Origin: an uncultured Prevotella sp.
GTDB taxonomy: Bacteria > Bacteroidota > Bacteroidia > Bacteroidales > Bacteroidaceae
Reading direction: 5' to 3'
DNA length: 64,000 nucleotides
Assembly (NCBI GenBank): GCA_934217675.1
Contig: CAKQCV010000005.1
Span: 1-64,000 of the forward strand
Part shown: positions 47,645-55,527 of the stretch, in pieces
Layout: the number at the start of each line of letters is the position of its first letter
Position numbering within the stretch: position 1 is the stretch's first letter
Notes under the pieces: generated by a model
Told to the model about the DNA's origin: nothing
The model's input: the letters and a program-made list of their open reading frames with translations, nothing else
Databases searched by the model: none
Program-made: the position numbers and the translations under genes

Positions 47645-47757
47645 AGGAAAGACGTTAGCTTTACAATGCCAAGGCGTCAGCTTTCATCATCAAAGGCGTT
47701 AGGTTTCAACGGAAAAGGCGTTAGGTTTCAACGGAAAAGGCGTTAGGTTTTCATCAG
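47645..47757 (+). repeat. Five 22-bp tandem repeats
   Basis: The CGTT (or CGTC) core recurs at 47653, 47675, 47697, 47719 and 47741, exactly 22 bp apart. Units 3 and 4 are identical (AAGGCGTTAGGTTTCAACGG plus AA); the outer units are degenerate. A sixth, weaker unit with a 1-bp length change may precede at about 47629. It lies between the rubrerythrin terminator and the convergent lipoprotein gene. There is no spacer between units, so it is not a CRISPR array. Confidence 0.88.
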
Positions 47758-47789
47758 TCAAGAATAAAGCTACCGAAAGATTACACAAA

Positions 47790-47846
47790 AAATCCTTCAC
47801 CATAATTGTATCATAAACAAATGCATACATTATGCGTGAAGGACTT
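47790..47846 (-). terminator. Terminator of the 187-residue lipoprotein gene
   Basis: ATCCTTCAC (around 47792-47800) and GTGAAGGACTT (47836-47846) pair with one mismatch around a 35-nt loop; reads into A-rich plus-strand sequence, i.e. T-rich on the minus strand. Confidence 0.6.
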
Positions 47847-47858
47847 TTCACTTTTCAT

Positions 47859-48422
47859 TTACTTTCTATATATTCCTCTAACAGGTTTTTCTGCGTCTTT
47901 CTTACTTATCTTTGCCGGTGCATAACGATAGTCATAATAGTTGTCGTACCCCCATCCGTTCCAGTTGTAGTCGTTCCAATCATCATAATAGTCTGACGTC
48001 TTCACAAGCTTAAAATACACAGGATCATTATATCCGTCATCAATATATCCAGTGAAATACCTTCCGTTCAACCTATAGTCGGATATATAATAAGTAACTC
48101 TCTCCGAGCGAGAATAAATCTGTATTTCGCCGTTGACAACTCTCCAGTCTATGTAACTTGCAAAATAATCCCAAGGAGCATTGCTGTAGTAGTCTACCCA
48201 TCTGCCAGTGCCCTGTGCATATCTGTACGGATCTTGGTCAAACTGCAGCACAGACATGCTCGACTTGTATATCTGTCCATTCACAGTGCTCTGCATATAC
48301 ATGTTGCCCTGCCATTCTCCGGCAAGCGTATAGGCTATATCATCATCCTCATCACATCCCGTCAGCGTGAACGTGGTCATTGCCATTATCAGCATAACTA
48401 ATATCGTGTGTAACTTTTTCAT
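47859..48422 (-). CDS. Hypothetical lipoprotein
   Basis: 187 residues with a lipoprotein signal (FTLTGC, acceptor Cys23). The mature part starts with acidic residues (DEDDD) and then LAGEWQGNMYM, a phrase seen in lipocalin-like or META-like small beta-barrels. It is rich in Tyr, Trp and Asp, with a Tyr/Asn/Trp-rich low-complexity patch (about 146-168) and a basic C-terminus. Acidic residues just after the lipidated Cys may act as a lipoprotein export signal to the cell surface, as described in Bacteroidota. Function unknown. It is convergent with the rubrerythrin gene and followed by a terminator-like hairpin. Confidence 0.8.
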   Translation of the reverse strand: MKKLHTILVMLIMAMTTFTLTGCDEDDDIAYTLAGEWQGNMYMQSTVNGQIYKSSMSVLQFDQDPYRYAQGTGRWVDYYSNAPWDYFASYIDWRVVNGEIQIYSRSERVTYYISDYRLNGRYFTGYIDDGYNDPVYFKLVKTSDYYDDWNDYNWNGWGYDNYYDYRYAPAKISKKDAEKPVRGIYRK

Positions 48423-48698
48423 AATTGTTTTATTTAAATTGTTAATAGTCGATGTATTATCTCTTTACGTCTGCAAAAATACAACAAGCAGAACATTAAA
48501 GCAAGCTTAAAACTATAATATTTATAGGGAAATCCCTATATCAAACATTCTTTTCACCTATATATGCCCAAAGATATCTATTGGCAAATTTAATAAAAAC
48601 AAGGCATATTTCTTTTAATTTATTCTTTATTCAGCCAAAAATATATTACTTTTGCGCCATTAAACAGAAAATAACCAACTAAATGAAAGTTATATATT

Positions 48699-50042
48699 AT
48701 GAGAAAAACTTTACTTACAGCAGTTGCAGTATTGGCTGCAAGTAGTGCAATCTATGCACAATCAGATAATGGATTTACAGTTATACCATCACCAGCAGAC
48801 GACAATCTGATAATGTACAGTTTGTCTCCAAATGGAAGATACGTAGGAGGCAACACATTGGTAACAAATCAGGCAGCTGTTTATGACCTGCAAGACAAGA
48901 AATTGACAATCGTTGGCGAGGAAGCACCAGACGGCAGTGCTGATGTGCGAAAAATCGCAGATGACGGAAAATTTGTAGCCATGTTCTCAGACACAAACAC
49001 ATGGGGAACCCTTTATTCGTTTTCGGGAGATATTTTAGCAAACTATGGCAACGGTTCACTTCCTAAGGGACTCACAAAGAGTGGCGATCTCACTGTTGGT
49101 GCAATGATGAATGCCGACGGTGCAACATGGAACGCATGCTATTGGGACGGTACAACTCCTGTATATCTGCCAGAACCTTCAGAGAAGTGGGCAGGTTGGA
49201 CTTCACTCGATCCTGACGATCCAAGAACAGTGAACGGAACTTCTGCCGACTTTGTATCTGCCGACAAATCAGTTATCGTGGGTTATATTATCGACAACAT
49301 GTCAACATATCCTGCAGCAATATGGCGCCAGAACAAGGATGGCAAAACATATTCTCTTGACTTTATCTCACATCGCTATTTCGACAACGATTGGGATGGC
49401 ACTCGCCCTTACGTTATGTTCCAGTCTTCAGCTCTCAGCTCTAACGGCAAATGGATTGCCATAACCTTGGCAACAGCCGACGTTAATGGCTTTTCACAGA
49501 ATTATGGTTTCGGAAGATTTAATGTAGATACAGAAACTCTTGAAACATATCTTTATGATGACCAAGCATCAGTAGAAGAAACCTACGCTTCAGGCATTGC
49601 CGACGATGGTACTATCATTGGATTTATCAGCAGCTCAGTTGGTGAGCAAGGCGTTATTTGGCCTGCAGACGAGAAAGCTCCCTCAACTCTTGCTGAGAAA
49701 TATCCTAATGTTCCTCAATTTGCCGAGTATGATGAAAGTGGACACATGGTTGGCGCTATTTCTGCTGACGGGCGTTATATTTCTGGATATGGCTATTACT
49801 ACAGAGGACTTGACACCGACGATGAGTCGGATGATTCTGCTGGTTATGAGTCATACATATTCGACAGACAGGCAAAGGGAACAACTGGTATAAAGGCAGC
49901 AACAACAACCACAAACAAAAATCTCGGTCAAAAGAAATTCACTCGCTATACTCTTGATGGCAGAAAGGTAAGCAGCCGTATTCCTGGTTTCAATATTCTT
50001 AAATTTGGCGATGGCAGAACAGTCAAAACTCTTGAAAAATAA
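48699..50042 (+). CDS. T9SS cargo protein with propeller-like repeats
   Basis: 447 residues. Signal peptide MRKTLLTAVAVLAASSAIYA (mature QSDNGF). The body has repeated strands of the type SPNGRYVGG, DGKFVAMF, SADKSVIVGYI, SSNGKWIAI, DDGTIIGFI and SADGRYISGY, one about every 60 residues, which suggests a beta-propeller (HAF/WD-like). The C-terminal 40 residues (FTRYTLDGRKVSSRIPGFNI to LEK) look like a short T9SS sorting domain. It is probably secreted or held on the surface. A -7 box TACTTTTG lies at 48647-48654. Enzyme function cannot be told. Confidence 0.78.
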   Translation: MRKTLLTAVAVLAASSAIYAQSDNGFTVIPSPADDNLIMYSLSPNGRYVGGNTLVTNQAAVYDLQDKKLTIVGEEAPDGSADVRKIADDGKFVAMFSDTNTWGTLYSFSGDILANYGNGSLPKGLTKSGDLTVGAMMNADGATWNACYWDGTTPVYLPEPSEKWAGWTSLDPDDPRTVNGTSADFVSADKSVIVGYIIDNMSTYPAAIWRQNKDGKTYSLDFISHRYFDNDWDGTRPYVMFQSSALSSNGKWIAITLATADVNGFSQNYGFGRFNVDTETLETYLYDDQASVEETYASGIADDGTIIGFISSSVGEQGVIWPADEKAPSTLAEKYPNVPQFAEYDESGHMVGAISADGRYISGYGYYYRGLDTDDESDDSAGYESYIFDRQAKGTTGIKAATTTTNKNLGQKKFTRYTLDGRKVSSRIPGFNILKFGDGRTVKTLEK

Positions 50043-50057
50043 ATTTTTCTTACCATA

Positions 50058-50102
50058 AAAAATCAAGCAGATCAAGCCGTATGGCTCTTCTGCTTGATTT
50101 TT
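50058..50102 (+). terminator. Convergent terminator, T9SS cargo gene and helicase gene
   Basis: 14-bp arms AAAAATCAAGCAGA (50058-50071) and complement (50089-50102), an inner AGCC/GGCT pair, then ATTTTTTATT. Confidence 0.85.
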
Positions 50103-50120
50103 ATTTTTTATTCCACTACT

Positions 50121-52040
50121 TTATTCTTCCACATTTTCCACATATTCATAAAGTTTCTTGTAGAATTGCGTGTGCGACAGCGTTTCAGCATTGCCCATGA
50201 TTATCAGCTTCATCCTTGCTCTTGTTATAGCCACGTTCATTCGCCTGAGGTCGCTTAAAAATCCTATATTGCCATTGTTGTTGGAGCGAACAAGGGATAT
50301 AATAATAACGTCACGTTCCTGTCCCTGAAAGCCATCAACGGTATTTACGGAAATCAGTCGCCGGTATGGACGGAAAAATTCTTTCTTCTTTATCTGCTGC
50401 CGCAAATACTGCACCTGCGCTCTATATGGCGATATTATCCCCACATCAATGCTTTCATCCAGAATGCGTTCCTTTCCTATTTTCTCAAAATATTCCTGCA
50501 GCTTGTCGAGTGTCAATGCCGCCTCTTTCTTGTTTATCCTGCCAAAGTTCTCGCCAACAAATTGCTCATAAGCCTCAATACCAGATGTATCTATCCACAT
50601 CATGGGACAATCATAGTCAAGTATTCCGCGATATTTCACTTCTGGAGCGGCAACAACCTTGCCATCATAAAACCATTCGCTTGAAAACTTCATGATTTTC
50701 TCATTCATACGGTATTGCATAGTGAGCAAAGTCACTACCTCTGGCTTGTTTTCCACAATTCTCTCCATCAACGTCTTTGCCAGTCCACCCTTCATAGCCT
50801 CAACACTTTTCACAGTTGGTGGCAACTGGCAATGGTCGCCGGCAAGTATAACCCTTGTGGCACGCTTCATCGGAATCCAGCAAGCAGCCTCAAGTGCCTG
50901 TGCCGCCTCGTCAATAAACAGAGTGGTAAATTTCTGTCCCGTCATTATTCTGTTCGCACTGCCTACAAGCGTACTTGCTATAACCCTTGCTTCTCCAAAC
51001 AACTGGGCATTTATTCTACATTCAATTTCCGTGGAACGACTTTTCAGCCGTTCCATTTTCTGGTGCCAGTTTTCCGAAGTACCCCTTTTTCTGTTGCTTC
51101 TCAACTCACGTATAGCTTTTCGTATGCTCCACAGCTCAGGATAATCAGGATGCGACTCAAACCTACGCTCGTAGGTAAATGAAAGCATTTTGTCATTGAC
51201 TCTCGTCGGATTGCCAATCCTCAGAACAGGTACTCCACGGTCTACAAGCTTCTCACAAATCCAGTCTACAGCCATATTACTCTGCGCACAAACCAGCACC
51301 TGATTCTCTCTCTTCAACGTTTCATAGACAGCTTCCACAAGAGTCGTTGTCTTTCCTGTTCCAGGCGGACCATGCACCACAGCCACGTCTTTGGCTCTCA
51401 ATACATTGTTGACTGCTAATTCCTGAGCAGAATTAAGCCATGGGAAGCGTATATGATCGAAAGAGAAAGTCTGTGCCTTCTGCTTTGAATAGAACAAGTC
51501 TCGCAGATAAGCAATTCTGTTTCCCTTAGCCCTTATTGCTCTATCAAGAGCTTCAAACATTAGATGATAACTCGTTTCGTCAAAAAAAAGCTGTATGCCA
51601 ATTCCGTCGGTGTTCTGAAGTGTTGTAATAACCCCTGCCTTGTCGGGAATTGTGACAACCATGCGGTCGGTGTCGGCATAACTCACCACACCTGTCGACA
51701 ATACATCGAAGTTTTTTTCACCTCCTGACGCTTTTCCCAAGTTTTCTTTATCCGCATTTACCTTGAAGAAGCAAACAGGCTTGCCAAACTCGAAATTATG
51801 CTCAATATCCTCATCGTCAGTTCTGTATACCTCAATAGCAAGTTGGTTTAAGGAGTTGTAATAACTTCTGCCAATGCGCACAGGATGCCATGCGTCGCCT
51901 CTCTTTATGCGTCGCTCCAAGCCCATTGCCTGCATCTGTTTTTTGAAGTTTTCCCGTTCCTCGTTATATTCCGTCTGCAATAGAGCCTTCTGCTTGAGCA
52001 GACTCATAACAGGATTGTTAATGTTATTATTCTTGTCCAT
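50121..52040 (-). CDS. UPF1/IGHMBP2-like SF1 helicase
   Basis: From the ATG at 52040, 639 residues; the longer frame to 52154 adds a non-homologous stretch. Superfamily 1 helicase motifs: HGPPGTGKTTTLVEAV (Walker A near 222-232), CAQSNMAVDWIC (Ia), FIDEAAQALEA (motif II near 370), LAGDHCQLPPT (III), TMQYRMNEKI (IV), NTVDGFQGQERDVI (V) and RRMNVAITRARMKL (VI). An N-terminal beta-rich domain precedes the core, as in UPF1-like enzymes. It probably unwinds RNA or DNA, perhaps in RNA turnover or DNA repair. It stands alone, divergent from the M16 protease gene. The substrate is unknown. Confidence 0.92.
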   Translation of the reverse strand: MDKNNNINNPVMSLLKQKALLQTEYNEERENFKKQMQAMGLERRIKRGDAWHPVRIGRSYYNSLNQLAIEVYRTDDEDIEHNFEFGKPVCFFKVNADKENLGKASGGEKNFDVLSTGVVSYADTDRMVVTIPDKAGVITTLQNTDGIGIQLFFDETSYHLMFEALDRAIRAKGNRIAYLRDLFYSKQKAQTFSFDHIRFPWLNSAQELAVNNVLRAKDVAVVHGPPGTGKTTTLVEAVYETLKRENQVLVCAQSNMAVDWICEKLVDRGVPVLRIGNPTRVNDKMLSFTYERRFESHPDYPELWSIRKAIRELRSNRKRGTSENWHQKMERLKSRSTEIECRINAQLFGEARVIASTLVGSANRIMTGQKFTTLFIDEAAQALEAACWIPMKRATRVILAGDHCQLPPTVKSVEAMKGGLAKTLMERIVENKPEVVTLLTMQYRMNEKIMKFSSEWFYDGKVVAAPEVKYRGILDYDCPMMWIDTSGIEAYEQFVGENFGRINKKEAALTLDKLQEYFEKIGKERILDESIDVGIISPYRAQVQYLRQQIKKKEFFRPYRRLISVNTVDGFQGQERDVIIISLVRSNNNGNIGFLSDLRRMNVAITRARMKLIIMGNAETLSHTQFYKKLYEYVENVEE

Positions 52041-52342
52041 ATATATATTTAATTGCAAAATTACAGCTTCTATATATATCTGCAAAACAAGACGTAAGTT
52101 TTTATTTAAAATATACAAGCGTAGATAGTATGATATAGAATTGCAGCCTATCAAAGTGAAAATAGAATTTTTATTTACGTATAGGTACCGACAAATTGTT
52201 AAAATAGGTTATAATACAAACTTAAAATGTAGTAAACGCTGACTGTTGTTCGTATTATATTTGTAATTTATCTACTTTTGTAGCTGAAAGAAGAATATAG
52301 AAAGTATAAATAGTATTATATAATTACTTAAATATAAACAAT

Positions 52343-55189
52343 ATGCAGATTAGAAAACTTTTCGTGTTTGCAGCTTTGGTAGTAACAGGTGCGGTATCAG
52401 TACATGCACAGGAAGCTAACCCAATGATGCAGCCACTTCCTGTAGACCCTCAGGTGAAAACAGGAAAGCTGGACAACGGATTGACGTATTATGTACGCCA
52501 CAATGGTTATCCAGAAAAGCGTGTCAATTTCTACATCGCACAGCGAGTAGGTTCTATTCAAGAAGAAGAAAACCAGCGTGGATTGGCACACTTCCTTGAG
52601 CACATGTGTTTCAACGGAACAAAACATTTCCCAGGAAATGGCGTTATAGAATACACTCGCTCATTAGGAGTACAGTTTGGTGGCGACCTCAATGCTTATA
52701 CTTCTATCGACCAAACTGTATATAATATTAATAACGTACCGACAACACGTGGTACAGCTGCACTCGACTCTTGTCTGCTGATATTAAAAGACTGGAGCCA
52801 CGACCTTACTCTCGACCCTAAGGAAATAGACCAAGAGCGCGGTGTCATCCATGAAGAGTGGAGAATGAGAACATCGGCAAGCAGCCGCATGTTTGAACGC
52901 AACCTTGAGAAGCTATATCCTGGCAGCAAATATGGAAAGCGTTATCCTATTGGACTTATGTCGGTTGTTGACAACTTCAAGCCAAAGGCTTTGCGCGACT
53001 ACTATGAGAAATGGTATCACCCAACAAACCAGGCAATAATCGTTGTCGGCGATATTGATGTAGACCGCACTGTGGCAAAGATTAAAGAAATGTTCTCTGA
53101 CATTAAGAATCCGGCAAATCCTTCTCCTATCGTTGACGAACAGGTACCAGACAATGCTGAACCAATTGTTATCGTGGACAAAGACAAGGAAAACCAGATA
53201 AACACCGTGCAGCTCATGTTCAAATATGAATCTACTCCTGAGAAAGAAAAAGGATATCTTTCTTATTTGTTAGAAGATTATATAACAGATTTGGCTTCTC
53301 AGATGCTTAATGCACGCTTCAATGAGGCAGCCCAAAAAGCAGACGCTCCTTATGTAGATGCTGGATGTTATGCAGGAAATTACATCTTTGCCAAGACAAA
53401 AGATGCGTTCTCGTTCAGCGCATATCCAAAAGACGGACAGACAGAGGCAACTCTCGCAGCTATAACACGCGAGGCTATGCGCGCTGCAAAATTCGGCTTC
53501 ACTGCTACAGAGTATGAACGTGCAAAGGCTAACTATATGAGTGCTTTGGAAAAGCAGTATACAAACCGCGACAAGATTAACAATGATGTGTTTGGTAGGG
53601 CTTGTGCAAGCAATTATCTTGAAAACGAACCTTTGCTCTCTATCGAGCAGCAGTATCAGATTATGCAACAGCTATCACAGTTTATTCCTGTTGAAGCAGT
53701 AAATGAGGTAATGCCACAGCTGATAAGCCTTAGCGATTCTAACGTTGTCATCTATGACACGAACACAGAGAAAGAGGGTGTTGTCTATCCTTCAGAGGCT
53801 GGATTGAAGAAAGCATACGAGGATGCACGCAACTCTAAGATAGAGGCGTATGTCGACAATGTTAAGCAGGAGCCTCTAATTGCAACTATGCCAAAGGCTG
53901 GTAAAATTGTATCTGAGAAAGATAGTAAGAAGTTTGGATACAAGGAACTTACATTGAGCAATGGAGCTCGTGTGCTATTGAAGAAGACCAACTTGAAAGA
54001 GGGAGAGGTCTTGATGAGCGGTTCTTCTAAGGGTGGCGCATCTCTGTATAACGTTAATGAGCGTGTGAACCTTGATATGTTTGACGCTGTTATCAGCTAT
54101 AGTGGACTGGGCAACTTCAGCAGCACAGAATTGCAGAAAGCTCTCGCCGGAAAAAATGCAAATGTTGATTTGCATCTTGGAAAACTGCATGAGTACGTAA
54201 GTGGCAACTGCACTCCAAAAGATATGGAGACTATGTTCCAAATGAATTATCTGTATTTCACAAACATAAAGAAGGATGAGCAGTCTGTAAACACATTGCT
54301 TAACCAGTATCGCACAATTCTGAAGAACAAGGCACTGTCGCCAGAAAGCGCACTCCAAGACTCACTTACATATACTTTGCATTCTCACAGCCCATGGTAT
54401 ACATCCCTTGACGAAAAGGATATAGACAAGGTTAACTATGACCGCATATTGCAGATTGCGAAAGAGCGTACAGCAAATGCTGCCGACTTTACATTTACTA
54501 TCGTTGGAAACTTCGATGAGGCTCTCGTGCGCAAATATATCGAGCAGTACATAGCTTCTCTGCCATCTGTAAAGAAGGGCAAGAAATATGTTCATGAGAA
54601 CTGGAAAGCATACTCTGTATATGCAAAGGGAAACATTGATAATACATTCTACCGTAAACAAGAGACTCCAAAGTCTAACATCTATATGTTCTGGTACAAC
54701 AACAATGTTCCTTTCACACTCGACAACTCTATCAAGGCTGATGCTGCCGGACAGGTTCTCGATATGGTATATCTGAAGATTATCCGCGAAGAGCAGAGTG
54801 CAGCCTACTCGGCAAGTGCCGGAGGCTTCTCACAGCTTGGTGGCGACACACCATGGACAGCAATCTATGGTTACTGCCCTGTGAAACCGGAGAAGAAAGA
54901 CATCGCAATAAAGATTATGCGCGAGGAGATGAATAATCTTGGAAACAAGGTTGATGCTGATATGCTCAAGAAAACAAAAGACTTGATGTTGAAGCAATAT
55001 GACGATGCCTTGAAGACTAACCGCTATTGGATGAATGTCATAACAGACTTCGATGAGTATGGTGTTGACAAAGATACAGATTACAAGGCATTGGTTAATG
55101 CTCTTACACCTGCTTCTGTGGCTAAGTTCGTAAAAGACAATATCATAGGAAAGAATAGTGTGAGCGTGATAATGCTTCCACAAGAATAA
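52343..55189 (+). CDS. Large exported M16-family metalloprotease
   Basis: 948 residues, signal peptide MQIRKLFVFAALVVTGAVSVHA then QEANP. Two M16 modules lie in tandem: an N-terminal half with the inverted zinc motif HFLEH (His83, Glu86, His87) and the downstream Glu in IHEEWRMR, and a C-terminal half with no HxxEH, as usual for one-chain M16 enzymes. Zinc pitrilysin relatives degrade peptides in the periplasm; family members include P. gingivalis PG-type M16 proteases. A -7 box TACTTTTG is at 52273-52280. A strong terminator follows. Confidence 0.94.
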   Translation: MQIRKLFVFAALVVTGAVSVHAQEANPMMQPLPVDPQVKTGKLDNGLTYYVRHNGYPEKRVNFYIAQRVGSIQEEENQRGLAHFLEHMCFNGTKHFPGNGVIEYTRSLGVQFGGDLNAYTSIDQTVYNINNVPTTRGTAALDSCLLILKDWSHDLTLDPKEIDQERGVIHEEWRMRTSASSRMFERNLEKLYPGSKYGKRYPIGLMSVVDNFKPKALRDYYEKWYHPTNQAIIVVGDIDVDRTVAKIKEMFSDIKNPANPSPIVDEQVPDNAEPIVIVDKDKENQINTVQLMFKYESTPEKEKGYLSYLLEDYITDLASQMLNARFNEAAQKADAPYVDAGCYAGNYIFAKTKDAFSFSAYPKDGQTEATLAAITREAMRAAKFGFTATEYERAKANYMSALEKQYTNRDKINNDVFGRACASNYLENEPLLSIEQQYQIMQQLSQFIPVEAVNEVMPQLISLSDSNVVIYDTNTEKEGVVYPSEAGLKKAYEDARNSKIEAYVDNVKQEPLIATMPKAGKIVSEKDSKKFGYKELTLSNGARVLLKKTNLKEGEVLMSGSSKGGASLYNVNERVNLDMFDAVISYSGLGNFSSTELQKALAGKNANVDLHLGKLHEYVSGNCTPKDMETMFQMNYLYFTNIKKDEQSVNTLLNQYRTILKNKALSPESALQDSLTYTLHSHSPWYTSLDEKDIDKVNYDRILQIAKERTANAADFTFTIVGNFDEALVRKYIEQYIASLPSVKKGKKYVHENWKAYSVYAKGNIDNTFYRKQETPKSNIYMFWYNNNVPFTLDNSIKADAAGQVLDMVYLKIIREEQSAAYSASAGGFSQLGGDTPWTAIYGYCPVKPEKKDIAIKIMREEMNNLGNKVDADMLKKTKDLMLKQYDDALKTNRYWMNVITDFDEYGVDKDTDYKALVNALTPASVAKFVKDNIIGKNSVSVIMLPQE

Positions 55190-55230
55190 ATCTAAAGATT
55201 AGAGCTGTTTTATATAGCAACTATAAAATA

Positions 55231-55269
55231 AAAAGGCGCAACAAGGATTATAGCTTTGTTGCGCCTTTT
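55231..55269 (+). terminator. M16 protease terminator
   Basis: 14-bp perfect arms AAAAGGCGCAACAA (55231-55244) and complement (55256-55269), 11-nt loop, then CGTCTTTAT. Confidence 0.85.
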
Positions 55270-55305
55270 CGTCTTTATACAAAGCGCAATATGCAAACAT
55301 GAATC

Positions 55306-55377
55306 CAAAGACAATACAAGCGAGCGCAATGAAAGCTTGCTTTCAAATTGCCGAGTGCAGCTTATCTTATGTAAAGA
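55306..55377 (-). repeat. 72-bp dispersed repeat, copy 2 (inverted)
   Basis: On the minus strand, about 66 of 72 positions match 44948-45019. This end carries TATCTTTA and TTGTCTTTG in place of the two -7 boxes. It points away from mutS, so it is not the mutS promoter. Confidence 0.8.
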
Positions 55378-55410
55378 TAAAGAAGATATTTAAATTAAAA
55401 CATTATATCT

Positions 55411-55441
55411 TTTGATAATTCCAATGAATAAAGTAATTTTG
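55411..55441 (+). promoter_or_regulatory. Bacteroidota-type promoter of mutS
   Basis: TTTG at 55411-55414, a 19-nt spacer, then TAATTTTG at 55434-55441. Exact match to the consensus; leader about 80 nt. Confidence 0.85.
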
Positions 55442-55527
55442 CATAAATTGTAGGAGTATGCTTTAATTTATGACATAACTCCAAAAGATGTGAACGTATA
55501 AAGAAAAAGCTTTATTCAAGATAATTT

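Larger units (their letters stand above)
55190..55527. other. Intergenic region, M16 protease to mutS
   Basis: 338 bp: a terminator (55231-55269), the second copy of the 72-bp repeat in inverted orientation (55306-55377), then the mutS promoter. No gene. Confidence 0.65.

Noticed and set aside
47645-47757. CRISPR array
   Set aside because: Units abut with no spacers, there are no cas genes, and units are degenerate.
50121-52040. Defence-system helicase
   Set aside because: The UPF1-like helicase stands alone with no nuclease, methyltransferase or other defence partner; it looks like a housekeeping copy.
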